A model generated the notes under the pieces. It searched no databases, had not been told where the DNA came from, and was given only the letters and a program-made list of their open reading frames with translations. Of a DNA stretch of 64,000 bases, positions 7,345 to 19,845 are shown piece after piece. Numbering within the stretch: the stretch's first letter is position 1; every line of letters begins with the position of its first letter. Source of the DNA: Nocardia panacis (GTDB lineage Bacteria; Actinomycetota; Actinomycetes; Mycobacteriales; Mycobacteriaceae); the NCBI RefSeq assembly GCF_003598715.1, contig NZ_QZFU01000019.1:248001-312000 (forward strand). Direction: 5' to 3'. A program made the position numbers and the translations under genes.

Positions 7345-8181
7345 ATGCAGGATGGAACAGAACTTCTCGCCACCCACACCGAAGCGGCGCGGACTGTAGC
7401 CGCCAACGGTGGCGTACTGAGCAAGAAATGGCTTGAAATCGAGTCCCGATACGAAGCGTACTTGTACCGGCAGTCTTCGGTTATCGACGACCTTTGCGAC
7501 GCAGTGCTCAGTGGCTCCGACGAATTGGAACTCAACCTACGGTATGGCCTCGCTATGGCCAAGGCCGCAGGAATAGCAGGTGGTTCGACAGCACCGGCTG
7601 AGGCAGTGATCAACGGTGAGGTTCGCACGCGGGTCGCCGGTGCTTTGATTCTGGAGTACCGCAAGACTGCCGACGAGAACCTGAAACGGGTAGCGGCAGC
7701 GTTCGCTCTGAATCTTCAGCGATTCCGTTCTCTAACCGAACAGGTGGACGTCGAGACTACCGCCGAGTCCCTGATCAACGCGCCCGATGAGGCGCGAATG
7801 GCATGGCTCAAAGCCCCGGAAGCCGCTCAGGAACTCGACAAGAACCTGAATGGTTTGCGGGCCGCCGCGTGGTTGACAGGTGCTCGCCTGGATACCCATC
7901 AGGGTTCCCTGATTGGTCTCGTGTGTCCCACCGACGGAGTTGGTAAAGAACGTCGTGCCATGTGGGCTGCATGGGATACGGGCGGTCGTACCGGCCGATG
8001 GGGCGCGCTGCTCGCGGCCGGTATCGAGGTATCGGCTATCGACTCGCCACAGAAATACCGGAGTTACGCACGACCCCAAAAGATCGTCAAGTATGAAAAT
8101 GTCCACATGGGAGCCGGAGTAATGGGCATCAGGGAGACATGGGTAGATGCCGAAGACGGCAGTCTGGTTGAAGGACACTAA
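7345..8181 (+). CDS. Hypothetical protein, largest unknown of the element
   Basis: The protein is 278 aa, starting after a strong AAGGAGAAA. It is mostly helical in the first 160 residues (for example EYRKTADENLKRVAAAFALN, LTEQVDVETTAESLINAPDE). It ends in a mixed region with GRTGRWGALLAAGIEVSAID and KIVKYENVHMGAGVMGIRE. No nuclease, polymerase or structural-protein motif recognised. It sits in the middle of a set with no known phage structural genes, so it may define the element's own biology. Confidence 0.6.
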   Translation: MQDGTELLATHTEAARTVAANGGVLSKKWLEIESRYEAYLYRQSSVIDDLCDAVLSGSDELELNLRYGLAMAKAAGIAGGSTAPAEAVINGEVRTRVAGALILEYRKTADENLKRVAAAFALNLQRFRSLTEQVDVETTAESLINAPDEARMAWLKAPEAAQELDKNLNGLRAAAWLTGARLDTHQGSLIGLVCPTDGVGKERRAMWAAWDTGGRTGRWGALLAAGIEVSAIDSPQKYRSYARPQKIVKYENVHMGAGVMGIRETWVDAEDGSLVEGH

Positions 8182-8474
8182 GGCACCCGGTGAGTGCGAG
8201 CAAAAGGCCCGGTCTCGATAGCCGGGCCTACCAGATAGCCACCAAACGCTTAAGCAGCAACAACCGATAAATGTTGGATATGCAAACAACCAATCGATCT
8301 GGAATTGCCCTACACCGAAGCTATGAGCTTCACCGCTGATCATATCGAGCCCCGCTCCAGAGGCGGGGCATTGCTCGGAGAGCTAAGAGCAGCGCATAGA
8401 CGCTGTAACTCCAGGCGAGGCAATCGAGCCAACACTCAAGCCGATCTGATTCCGACTACACGGGAATGGTGAAC
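8182..8474. other. Intergenic stretch with two hairpins
   Basis: Inverted repeats GGCCCGG/CCGGGCC (8206-8228) and GCCCCGC/GCGGGGC (8349-8369). The first has its T-run on the minus strand side. No gene seen. Confidence 0.4.
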
Positions 8475-8681
8475 ATGTCTGATCTCGATGACCGGTTTAA
8501 CTACCACGAGCCCTCAAATGACTTTACACTTTCCGCGCACGTACTAACCCGCGCCGCGTGCAGAGACCTCGCAGAGGCAATCACAGCCCTAGTCCCGGAG
8601 GGTCGAGAAAAAGCGCTAGCAATCACCAAGGTAGAAGAGGCCATGTTCTGGGCTAACGCGGGAATCGCTCGCCAGGGTTGA
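8475..8681 (+). CDS. Acb2/Tad1-hairpin family protein, predicted cyclic-nucleotide sponge (anti-CBASS)
   Basis: The protein is 68 aa (71 if started at the ATG at 8466). It begins MSDLDDRFNYHEPSNDFTLS and ends with the family hallmark ALAITKVEEAMFWANAGIAR. This C-terminal helix and the PxGREKAL turn before it are characteristic of the small all-helical Acb2 proteins of phages. Characterised members form oligomers that trap cyclic di- and trinucleotides and so block CBASS (and in some cases Thoeris) immunity. Role here by family inference: it protects the element, or a phage that carries it, from nucleotide-signalling defence. Confidence 0.8.
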   Translation: MSDLDDRFNYHEPSNDFTLSAHVLTRAACRDLAEAITALVPEGREKALAITKVEEAMFWANAGIARQG

Positions 8682-8832
8682 TACCCTGGGGGGGTTACCC
8701 CTCCCCCTGGGCCGGAAAGTCAGCCTCAGGGCATACGGGAAATATCCCCCCGATCATTTCTAGAGAAAAACCGCAACCAGGGCATTCGCGTTTCCTCGCG
8801 TGCACCCTGAGAGCATAGGAGAGTTCTTGCAA

Positions 8833-9069
8833 ATGACCGACCGACTGAAACGGCTTCAAAGCATCCGAGACAACCTAACCAAACGCATGTCGTCGGCACC
8901 GGATTACTCGGTTGCCGGTATCGCTAAGACTTTGGTGGATGTCTTGGGGCGTATTGAGGAGTTGGAGGCTCCGAAACGGGAGACACCTCCGACTCCCTTG
9001 GATGAGTTCACGGCTCGCATGATCGCTAGGAGCGGTGGCGAGGTAGCCCGGTCACCGATGGATGCCTAG
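8833..9069 (+). CDS. Small phage-type hypothetical protein
   Basis: The protein is 78 aa from an ATG preceded by AGGAGAG; an ATG at 8800 is less likely. MTDRLKRLQSIRDNLTKRMS...GIAKTLVDVLGRIEELEAPK...PLDEFTARMIAR is a helical protein of a type often encoded just before terminase genes in actinophages. No terminase follows here; the next feature is a terminator. This may be the remnant edge of a packaging module. Confidence 0.5.
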   Translation: MTDRLKRLQSIRDNLTKRMSSAPDYSVAGIAKTLVDVLGRIEELEAPKRETPPTPLDEFTARMIARSGGEVARSPMDA

Positions 9070-9077
9070 GATACGAG

Positions 9078-9105
9078 TAAGCCCCCGGTCGAAACCGGGG
9101 GCTTA
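9078..9105. terminator. Strong bidirectional hairpin between convergent units
   Basis: A perfect 12-bp stem (TAAGCCCCCGGT/ACCGGGGGCTTA) with a CGAA tetraloop separates the rightward small genes from the leftward integrase. Confidence 0.7.
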
Positions 9106-9225
9106 GCCTAGGCTTAGGGGATTCAGTAAGCCCGTAAGACTGCCTTGCCGAAGAACAACTAGATCACTCGTAATCTTGGTCCACTTAGCGCCTTCAGTGA
9201 TCAGGTACAGGTCGGCATAGGTATT

Positions 9226-10710
9226 TTATTTCTGGCTCCCTCCGTTCATCCGCGAAAGGATGTCACCCGGAATCATCAAATTCCCATAGAACGCCCCACC
9301 CTGCCCTCGCGAGCGCCCTTCAAGTTTTGCACTGAGCTTGATTCCCGACTTCACAAGCAACTGCCGCCGCCCTTGGGTGTCCGATTCGGCCCAGATCTCC
9401 GCATACGTCTTGCCTGTAGGTCGATACTCCCAACGCGCCTCCGACATCGGCAACTGTTCGAGTTCCTGAATCTGTGCGTCGATAGCCGCAATCTGCTTCG
9501 TGAGCCGTTGCCTACCGCTTTGACTATTCACTGTAGGAACCAGTGCCATAAGTTCGTCGAGAGCCTGGTTAGCTTGCTCTAGTTCAACCTGATGGTTCTC
9601 GGCAGGAACATAAACCCGCTCCAAAACCTCGATATCGCCCAACTGTTCAATAAACTCGGTGTGTACCATTTCTTCTACCTCACCGGCCCGTAACTGCTGA
9701 GTGCACTGTTTCTCACACCGGTAGTATCTACGAGTGTTCCCGTTGCGTTTGTCGTGTTGACGCTGGTACATAAGATTGCTTCCGCAAACACCGCACACAA
9801 GCACGCCAAGCAACGGCGAGGCATCAATCCGTTTGTTTACCTGCACTATCGCACGCTGCGCCAACGCAGCCTGCAACCTGGAAAAATTCTCAGCCGAGAT
9901 AAGCGGGGGTCCAACCTGCACCGGTTGCCCCGAACTGTCACGAACGATATTCCCATTGTGGATGACTTGCCCCAGAATTGATTTCGACTTCAGCATATCA
10001 AGGAGCGTTGAAGGACTCCATTTGGTTCCCTTGGTAGGCTCGCAGCGCCGGTGCCGAATGAAGTCGGACGGAGAAAGTACCCCCTCCTCGGTTAGCTGCC
10101 GTGCAATCGCGAGAGCCGTCTCCCCTGCAATCGCCTTATCCACAATCCTGCGTAGAACAGGCGCAGACTCCGGGTCGGGTTCCAGACACCACCCGTCACC
10201 CGAGCGCACTGCGCGGTACCCGTACGTCGGTTTGCCTCCGAACCAGCGGCCATCAGTGACCAGCTTCTTACGTGAGCCTCTGGTCCGTTCTTTAATTGCC
10301 TCTAGTTCACCCTCTGCGACGCCTGCAATGACGTTGGCTATCAATCGACCTACCCAGGTGCTCAGGTCGAAATTCTCGGTCACAGAGACCAAGGTCTTTT
10401 CGTACTCGAAGCACCAGGCCATGACCTTGTTCAGGTAGATGGAGCCGGTGGCTAGCCTGTCCAGCCTCCAGCACGCAACGATGTCCCACTCGTGTAGGTG
10501 TTCAGGCTTGAACCAAGGACCCAACCCAGGGGTGACGAACGGGTCCACAGACCGGGACACGTCAAGGTCTTCGGCCCAGCCGATGACCGTGTGACCTTGC
10601 GTGTCGGCCCATTGTTGGATGATTTCTCGCTGGCGTTCCAGCGAAGTGGATTCTTCGGTTGAGCGGGACAGCCGCAGTCGGCCGAGGACCTTTTTAGACC
10701 CCGCTGTCAT
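9226..10710 (-). CDS. Large serine recombinase (integrase) of the ffh element
   Basis: The protein is 494 aa. The resolvase domain (1-150) has the catalytic Ser15 in RLRLSRSTEESTSLERQ. A Recombinase domain (about 155-290: GRWFGGKPTYGYRAV...) follows, then a zinc ribbon with C306, C309, C332 and C336, a coiled coil (about 370-425) and a C-terminal tail. This is the large serine integrase layout. The ATG follows GGAGG and lies only 15 bases after the ffh stop on the same strand. In the integrated state it is therefore probably transcribed by read-through from ffh. No recombination directionality factor was identified. Confidence 0.93.
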   Translation of the reverse strand: MTAGSKKVLGRLRLSRSTEESTSLERQREIIQQWADTQGHTVIGWAEDLDVSRSVDPFVTPGLGPWFKPEHLHEWDIVACWRLDRLATGSIYLNKVMAWCFEYEKTLVSVTENFDLSTWVGRLIANVIAGVAEGELEAIKERTRGSRKKLVTDGRWFGGKPTYGYRAVRSGDGWCLEPDPESAPVLRRIVDKAIAGETALAIARQLTEEGVLSPSDFIRHRRCEPTKGTKWSPSTLLDMLKSKSILGQVIHNGNIVRDSSGQPVQVGPPLISAENFSRLQAALAQRAIVQVNKRIDASPLLGVLVCGVCGSNLMYQRQHDKRNGNTRRYYRCEKQCTQQLRAGEVEEMVHTEFIEQLGDIEVLERVYVPAENHQVELEQANQALDELMALVPTVNSQSGRQRLTKQIAAIDAQIQELEQLPMSEARWEYRPTGKTYAEIWAESDTQGRRQLLVKSGIKLSAKLEGRSRGQGGAFYGNLMIPGDILSRMNGGSQK

Positions 10711-10724
10711 GCCTTACCTCCAGG

Positions 10725-12302
<1,578 letters not shown>

Positions 12303-12453
12303 CGATCGCGCTCCTGATCTCGGGGGACGTCAACCACTCCAGGGTAATGGGATCACCCTGATGCGCGCGCACGCGGTGCGCGATGCGGGTGGCCACGCGG
12401 AGCGCCGTGTGCGAATCGGGCGGGAAATGCGGCCGGGGCCGTGCGGATTTGCG

Positions 12454-12768
12454 CTATTCGATGCCGCGGCGGCGAGGTTTGGCGGTCTTGCGGTAGTCGT
12501 GGTTCTCCCTGGCCACCATGAAGATCGCCTCGCGGGCGGTCAGGCCGAGTTCCAGGGCCAGATCGTCGAGGACGGCCCATTCTGTGGTGGTGGGATTCGG
12601 CGAGCCCGCAAGGGTGGTGGCGATGGTCATGGCGGTGACGGCTTGCCGACCTGTCAGCGTGCGGCCCGGTAACCAGGAGACGACCCAGCGATCACCCCCG
12701 ACGCAGCGTGCCATGTGGGTCGTCTCGTCGCTCGTCATCATCGATGCCGAGATCACCTCGATTGCCAC
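12454..12768 (-). CDS. Hypothetical actinobacterial protein
   Basis: The protein is 104 aa. It contains GDRWVVSWLPGRTLTGRQAV and a C-terminal helix with EWAVLDDLALELGLTAREAI followed by a basic tail (RKTAKPRRRGIE). No domain recognised. It stands between ffh and glnD, where similar small proteins occur in related genomes. A shorter start at MTSDETTHMARC is possible. Confidence 0.6.
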   Translation of the reverse strand: MAIEVISASMMTSDETTHMARCVGGDRWVVSWLPGRTLTGRQAVTAMTIATTLAGSPNPTTTEWAVLDDLALELGLTAREAIFMVARENHDYRKTAKPRRRGIE

Positions 12769-12874
12769 CGACCTGCTCCCCTCATACTCGCGAGCGATAG
12801 CCAGACGCTGTTGATACTAAGGGGCTCGAGTCGGGATCGAGTGGCGTTCCAGCAAATTACGTGCAACGGGTCGG

Positions 12875-15295
12875 CTACCGACCCGGCTCGGGCTGCGGGA
12901 GTTTGGGTGCGGGCTGCGGCACCACCTCGAGCAGGGCCTGTTCGAGCGCGGCACGCCGCCGGGGTCCGTGATCCGCGCCGAGGTCGAGGCAGAACACGTC
13001 GACCACGGCGGCGCCGATGGTGACCACCCGCGCCCACAGCACATCGGCTCCGCATCCGGCGATGGCGGCGGCCAACCGGCTGAGCAGTCCGATCCGGTCC
13101 TCGGCGCGCAGTTCCAGGACAACCTGTCCCGCAATCGCGGTCTCGGTCCACAGCACCACCGGGCGGGCCTGCGCGTACGGACTCGGCTTGGCCCCCAACG
13201 CCTCGCGCTCCCGTTTGGCCAGCAGTGCGGGCAGAGGCAAGTCCCCGGCGATGGCTCGGATGAGTTCCTGACGCAGCAGACCGGGATCCGGCGGATCGCC
13301 GAATCTCGGCGCGACGACGAAGGTGTTGATCGCCGAATCCCCTTCCGAACCCAAGGTCGCCGACAGCACCCGCAGTGAATGCAAGGCCAGCACACCGGCG
13401 GCCTCGGAGAGCAGACCGGGCGCGTCCGGCGCGACGACGGTCACCGTGTACAGGTATTTGCCCGCGCCGGGCCGCAGTTCGACATGCACACCGCCGGCCT
13501 TGGCCTTGGCCACCAACTCCGGATCGATCTCCTCCGGCATCGGCAGCGGCGCGCCCGCCAGCACCAGCCTGCAGCGGCGCACCAGATCGCCGAGCAGCGA
13601 TGCCTTCCAGTCACCCCAGACACCGGGACCGGTGGCCAGCGAATCCGCCTCGGCCAGGGTGTGCAGCAATTCCAGCAGTTGCGGATCGCCGTCGAGCGCG
13701 TCGACCACGTAGCGCACGGTGTCCGGATCGGCGAGGTCGCGACGGGTCGCGGTATCCGGGAGCAACAGGTGGTGGCGGACGATCGCGGCCAGTGTTCGCA
13801 CATCGGAGGGCCACAGTCCCAGCCTGCGCCCGATATGGGTGGCCAGTTCCGCGCCGACCTCGCTGTGATCACCCGCCCGGCCCTTGCCGATATCGTGCAG
13901 CAGCGCGCCGAGCAGCAGCAGGTCGGGACGGGCCACCCTGGTGCTGAGGGTGCTCGCGTAGGCGACGGTCTCCATCAGGTGGCGATCCACGGTCCAGGTG
14001 TGGGTGGCATCGCGCGGCGGCAGGTCGCGCACCGCACCCCATTCCGGAAGCAGCCTGCCCCACAGGCCCGTTCGGTCCAGCGCCTCGACGGCATCGATGA
14101 CACCGCGACCCGCGCCGAGCAGCACCAGCAGGTCGTTGAGCGCCTCGCGCGGCCACGGCTCGCGCAGTTCGGGAGCGTCCTCGGCGAGGCGGTTGAGGGT
14201 GGTGGCCGACATCGGCAGCCCGGTCTGCGCGGAGGCCGCGGCCACCCGCAGCACCAGGCCGGGATCGCGCTGCGGGCGGGCATCCCTGGCCAGCACCACC
14301 TCACCCGCGTGCTCCACCACCCCCTCGTCGAGCGGGCGACGCACCGGCATCCGACGCAACCGGGCCAAACCCCGCCGGGGCAGCGCGTTGGCGGCGGTGC
14401 GCAGACCGACGTCGACGGAGTAGCCGACGGTGCGGGCGCAATCGCTGAGGGTGCGGGCCAGATCGAAGCGGTCACCCAGGCGCAGTGCCGCGCCGATCTC
14501 GTCGGCATCCTGAGCGCGCACCTGGTCCCTGGCTCGTCCGGCAACCCGATGCAGTTCGGTGCGAACATCCAGCAAACGTTGACGGGCTTGGTTCAAACCA
14601 CCGCCGGGCACCTCGGGACCCAGACCCGGCATGGCATCGGTCAACTGGGCGATGGCCAGCGCGTCGAGCAGTTGGATATCCCGCAGCCCGCCGCGCCCGT
14701 TCTTCAGATCGGGTTCGGCCCGATGCGCGATGGCCCCGCTGCGCTGCCAGCGCGCCTGCGCCTGCGCCACCAATTCGTCGAAGCGGGAACGGATTCCGGT
14801 GCGCCACTCGCGCCGCACCCCGCCGATGAGCAGATTGCTCAACTCCTCGTCGCCGACGATATGTCTGGCCTCGAGCATGCCGAGCGCCGCGACCATATCC
14901 TCGGAGGCCACCCGCACCGCCTGCGCCACGGTGCGCACACTGTGGTCGAGTTTGATGTGGGCGTCCCACAGCGGATACCACAGCCGATCGGCCACCTCGG
15001 CCACCCGTTTCGGCGCCACATCGTCGTGCAGCAGCACCAGATCCAGATCGGAATACGGCAGCATCTCGCGGCGACCCAGTCCGCCGACCGCGACCACCGC
15101 CAGTCCGCTGTCGCGGGTGATGCCCAGTTCCGCGCCCTTGCCCGTGAGCCACAGCTCATACAGGTCGACCAGCGCCTGCCGCAGTGCGGCGGCGTCCAGC
15201 CGCGGATGCCGCGGCTGCCCGCCCTCCAGCAACTGGTCGCGCGCCTTGATCAGATCGGCCGCGCCACCGGCCGGTTCGTACGCCTTGCCTGCCAC
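12875..15295 (-). CDS. glnD: GlnD, bifunctional PII nucleotidyltransferase / removing enzyme
   Basis: The protein is 806 aa with a GTG start. The nucleotidyltransferase motif [20 protein letters not shown] is at about 71-90. The HD hydrolase motif is [20 protein letters not shown], near the middle. Two C-terminal ACT repeats sense glutamine ([20 protein letters not shown] and [20 protein letters not shown]). In actinobacteria this enzyme adenylylates the PII protein GlnK on Tyr51. It is the last gene of the amt-glnB-glnD set, separated from glnB by a strong hairpin. Confidence 0.97.
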   Translation of the reverse strand: MAGKAYEPAGGAADLIKARDQLLEGGQPRHPRLDAAALRQALVDLYELWLTGKGAELGITRDSGLAVVAVGGLGRREMLPYSDLDLVLLHDDVAPKRVAEVADRLWYPLWDAHIKLDHSVRTVAQAVRVASEDMVAALGMLEARHIVGDEELSNLLIGGVRREWRTGIRSRFDELVAQAQARWQRSGAIAHRAEPDLKNGRGGLRDIQLLDALAIAQLTDAMPGLGPEVPGGGLNQARQRLLDVRTELHRVAGRARDQVRAQDADEIGAALRLGDRFDLARTLSDCARTVGYSVDVGLRTAANALPRRGLARLRRMPVRRPLDEGVVEHAGEVVLARDARPQRDPGLVLRVAAASAQTGLPMSATTLNRLAEDAPELREPWPREALNDLLVLLGAGRGVIDAVEALDRTGLWGRLLPEWGAVRDLPPRDATHTWTVDRHLMETVAYASTLSTRVARPDLLLLGALLHDIGKGRAGDHSEVGAELATHIGRRLGLWPSDVRTLAAIVRHHLLLPDTATRRDLADPDTVRYVVDALDGDPQLLELLHTLAEADSLATGPGVWGDWKASLLGDLVRRCRLVLAGAPLPMPEEIDPELVAKAKAGGVHVELRPGAGKYLYTVTVVAPDAPGLLSEAAGVLALHSLRVLSATLGSEGDSAINTFVVAPRFGDPPDPGLLRQELIRAIAGDLPLPALLAKREREALGAKPSPYAQARPVVLWTETAIAGQVVLELRAEDRIGLLSRLAAAIAGCGADVLWARVVTIGAAVVDVFCLDLGADHGPRRRAALEQALLEVVPQPAPKLPQPEPGR

Positions 15296-15317
15296 AACCC
15301 ACCACCCATCAATGCAG

Positions 15318-15360
15318 GCGGCCCCGCCCCGCCGACGTTCCGGCGGGAGCGGGGCCGCCC
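15318..15360 (-). terminator. Strong stem-loop between glnB and glnD
   Basis: GGCGGCCCCGC then CCCGCCG pairs with CGGCGGG then GCGGGGCCGCC around an ACGTTC loop, 18 pairs with one bulged base. There is no T-run, so it is more likely a partial terminator, processing site or mRNA stabiliser that lowers glnD expression relative to amt-glnB. Confidence 0.65.
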
Positions 15361-15379
15361 CTCTGCTGCATCGGCCCGC

Positions 15380-17124
<1,745 letters not shown>

Positions 17125-17344
17125 CTCAAAATCCTCCTCATCTCTGGCCCCGCCGGAAAACGGCGAATGGACCTGCACAGAAGGGTCCTCAGTAGGTGTT
17201 TCATCCGCGATAGTGCGGTGTTTCGCATGCGTGAACGCATTACGTCGTTGTGTTGCTATCACGTTTCGCGACGCGCACCGAATGTTTCCCGCCGAGGTGA
17301 GGCGGCGTGTCGGACGGTAGGGGTTGCTTCACCCGGCCCAAAGG

Positions 17345-17479
17345 GCAATGAAACCGAGCCCGACACGGCAATGCCGAGCCCGACACGGCAATGGGACCGA
17401 ACCCAACAGAGCAGTGCGACTCAGCCCAGCAGGGCAGTGCGACTCAGCCCAACAAGGCAGTGCGACTCAGCCCAGAAGC
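17345..17479. repeat. Six tandem units of about 23 bp downstream of ftsY
   Basis: Units start at 17345, 17368 (20 bp), 17388, 17411, 17434 and 17457. The last three are near identical (GCAGTGCGACTCAGCCCA plus five variable bases); the first three are more diverged. The final unit overlaps the ftsY stop codon, so the array probably grew by duplication of the end of that gene. A likely variable-number tandem repeat. Confidence 0.85.
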
Positions 17480-19080
17480 GCATCGACGAAGGCCGCGGGT
17501 TCGAAGGGAGCCAGATCGTCCGCGCCCTCGCCGAGACCCACCAGCTTCACCGGAACACCCAACTCGTGCTGCACCTGGAAAACGATGCCGCCCTTGGCCG
17601 TTCCGTCGAGCTTGGTCAGCACCACGCCGGTGATATCGACCACCTCGGCGAAGACACGGGCCTGCATCAGCCCGTTCTGACCCACCGTCGAATCGAGCAC
17701 CAGCAGCACCTCGTCCACGGCGGCCTTCTTCTCCACCACCCGCTTGACCTTGCCGAGCTCATCCATCAGACCGGTCTTGGTGTGCAGGCGGCCCGCCGTA
17801 TCGATGAGCACCACGTCGACACCCTGATCGATACCGGCGGCCACCGCGTCGAAGGCGACGGCGGCCGGATCCGCGCCCTCACGTCCGCGCACCGTCTCCG
17901 CGCCGACCCGCTCACCCCAGGTCTGCAATTGATCGGCGGCGGCGGCCCGGAAGGTGTCGGCCGCCCCGAGCAGCACCCGGCGGCCATCGGCCACCAGCAC
18001 CCGCGCCAATTTGCCGGTGGTCGTGGTCTTTCCGGTGCCGTTCACGCCGACCACCAGCAGGATCGACGGATGATCGGCATGCGGCAGTGCCCGCACCGAA
18101 CGATCCAGTTCCGGGCGCAGCGCCTCGATGAGCACCTCGCGCAGCACCGCGCGCGCCTGATCGGTCGTGCGCACACTGCGGGCGGCCATCTCCTCGCGCA
18201 GCCGCTGCACCACGGCCGCCGTGCTCGCGGTGCCGAGATCGGCCAGCACCAGCGTGTCCTCGATCTCCTCCCACGAATCCTCGTCCAGATCGCCGCCGCC
18301 CAGCAGACCGAGCAGGGATTTACCGACGGCATTCTGCGAGCGGGACAGGCGGCCGCGCAGGCGGACCAACCTGCCGGTGGTCGGCTCGATGGTGTCCAGG
18401 GGCGGCGTCGTCGCGGCGGCATCGGCGGAGATCTCCGCGGTTTCGGCGGGTGCCGATTGCTGTGGCGCAGTCGATGATTCGGCGCGGGTCGCCGCGGTAT
18501 CGGGCGCGGGAGATTCAGTCGCCGACGATGCGACGGAAGTCGGAGCGGATCCGGCGTCGGCAGGCCCGGATTCACCTGCCTCGGAGGCGCGGGTCGCGGT
18601 CCGCGCGCTGTCTTCCTCGGCCGTGGTGCTCTGCGAAACCGCTTCGGAGCCTGTCGTGCTCTCAGCGACACCCGCAGCGCTGTCGACGCGGGAATCAACA
18701 ACCACCGCATCGGTCGCCGGCGCGGTCTCGGATTCGAGCGCGGCGTCCGCCGGCTGCTCGACATCGGCCGCGGGCAACTGAACGTTCGTGATACCGCGCT
18801 TCGGCGCGTCGCGCGGAATGGCCGCGTCATCGCCGATATGCGGCTGCCCCTCGGTGTCGGTCCGCTCGACCGGAACCGGTTCGGCCGTGGCCGCCCCGCC
18901 TCCGCTGAAGGTGAACCCGCCCGCGGCGGTATACCCGCCCGACCGGTCGACCAGTTCGCGCGGCTCCTCGGCCGGTGTCAGCGAGACACGCCTGGTCCGG
19001 TACCGGACGAATCCGGCGACCAGGGCCACCAGCAGCACGGCGGCAATCGCGGCGATCAGGATCCACACTTGGGCACTCAC
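17467..19080 (-). CDS. ftsY: Signal recognition particle receptor FtsY
   Basis: The protein is 537 aa from a GTG (an ATG at 19089 is the alternative). An N-terminal membrane segment (VWILIAAIAAVLLVALVAGF) is followed by a long acidic Ala/Ser/Thr-rich linker (about 30-230) and the NG GTPase domain with GVNGTGKTTTTGKLA, DTAGRLHTKTGLMDELGKVK and TKLDGTAKGG. It is the membrane receptor partner of Ffh. The unusually long acidic linker is typical of actinobacterial FtsY. Confidence 0.96.
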   Translation of the reverse strand: MSAQVWILIAAIAAVLLVALVAGFVRYRTRRVSLTPAEEPRELVDRSGGYTAAGGFTFSGGGAATAEPVPVERTDTEGQPHIGDDAAIPRDAPKRGITNVQLPAADVEQPADAALESETAPATDAVVVDSRVDSAAGVAESTTGSEAVSQSTTAEEDSARTATRASEAGESGPADAGSAPTSVASSATESPAPDTAATRAESSTAPQQSAPAETAEISADAAATTPPLDTIEPTTGRLVRLRGRLSRSQNAVGKSLLGLLGGGDLDEDSWEEIEDTLVLADLGTASTAAVVQRLREEMAARSVRTTDQARAVLREVLIEALRPELDRSVRALPHADHPSILLVVGVNGTGKTTTTGKLARVLVADGRRVLLGAADTFRAAAADQLQTWGERVGAETVRGREGADPAAVAFDAVAAGIDQGVDVVLIDTAGRLHTKTGLMDELGKVKRVVEKKAAVDEVLLVLDSTVGQNGLMQARVFAEVVDITGVVLTKLDGTAKGGIVFQVQHELGVPVKLVGLGEGADDLAPFEPAAFVDALLG

Positions 19081-19112
19081 GCCGACCATCCTTGCAGAAC
19101 GCCGGCTGTGAT

Positions 19113-19279
19113 CCAGGCCCTGTGTCGGAGTTCCATTCGGATGCCTCCGTGGCTCAGCTCGTCGCGTGGCAAGGCGGAGGAGTTCCCGATACCGGTGTTG
19201 TATCGGGGACGACGACAATGCGGCCAGGCGGCGAGCTGGGCCGCGGAGGCGCCGGATGGAACTCCGACACAGGGCCTGG
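19113..19279 (+). repeat. Long inverted repeat (about 167 nt) forming one extended hairpin
   Basis: The outer 24 bases (19113-19136) are the exact reverse complement of 19256-19279. Pairing continues inward for about 33 more bases with a few differences, and a second inner stem (CCCGATA/TATCGGG around 19185-19207) closes the loop. Each T/C difference between the arms becomes a G-U pair if the plus strand is transcribed. It lies in the divergent gap between ftsY and the DUF2237 gene, on the leader side of the latter. Possible identities: a non-coding RNA, a leader element, or a miniature palindromic mobile repeat. Confidence 0.75.
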
Positions 19280-19409
19280 TTCCTATACCGCGCGAACTTG
19301 GTCCGGCCTGCGCGGACGGCGACCGTCCGACACCCCCCGAAGTGAACACCACACCACCAGATTTCTTGTCCTGCGGAACTTCTCGCGGCGGGACAATAGG
19401 ATCGGCGAG

Positions 19410-19799
19410 GTGACCGATCGAAACGTGCTTGGGGGGCCGCTGGAAGAGTGCGGCACCGATCCACTCACCGGCTTCTACCGGGACGGCTGCTGCAGCACCG
19501 GTCCGGAGGACCTGGGCAGCCATACCGTGTGCACCGTTGTCACGGCCGAATTCCTGGAACATCAGGCATCCATCGGCAACGATCTGAGTACGCCGCGCCC
19601 GGAGAACAACTTCCCCGGCCTGCAACCCGGAGACCGATGGTGTGTGGTGGCGGTGCGCTGGCTGCACGCCCATGAGGACGGTGTCGCCGCACCCGTGGTG
19701 CTGGCCGCCACCCATGAGAACGCCCTGGAAGTGATATCCGTGGATATCCTGCGCAAATACGCCGTCGACGTCCCCGACGACGTCAGCGACCTGCTGTAG
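19410..19799 (+). CDS. DUF2237 family protein
   Basis: The protein is 129 aa with a GTG start after GGCGAG. It matches the DUF2237 family over its whole length: NVLGGPLEECGTDPLTGFYR, DGCCSTGPEDLGSHTVCTVV and FPGLQPGDRWCVVAVRW. Several conserved Cys residues are present. Function unknown in all bacteria; members are soluble small proteins. It stands alone, with the long hairpin in its presumed leader. Confidence 0.85.
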   Translation: MTDRNVLGGPLEECGTDPLTGFYRDGCCSTGPEDLGSHTVCTVVTAEFLEHQASIGNDLSTPRPENNFPGLQPGDRWCVVAVRWLHAHEDGVAAPVVLAATHENALEVISVDILRKYAVDVPDDVSDLL

Positions 19800-19845
19800 C
19801 GTCGCGTCGCGCGAAGGACCGAACCTCCCATCGATGCGAGCCCGG

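Noticed and set aside
17345..17479. Possible CRISPR array
   Set aside because: The units are contiguous tandem copies with no unique spacers and no cas genes nearby; it is a minisatellite.
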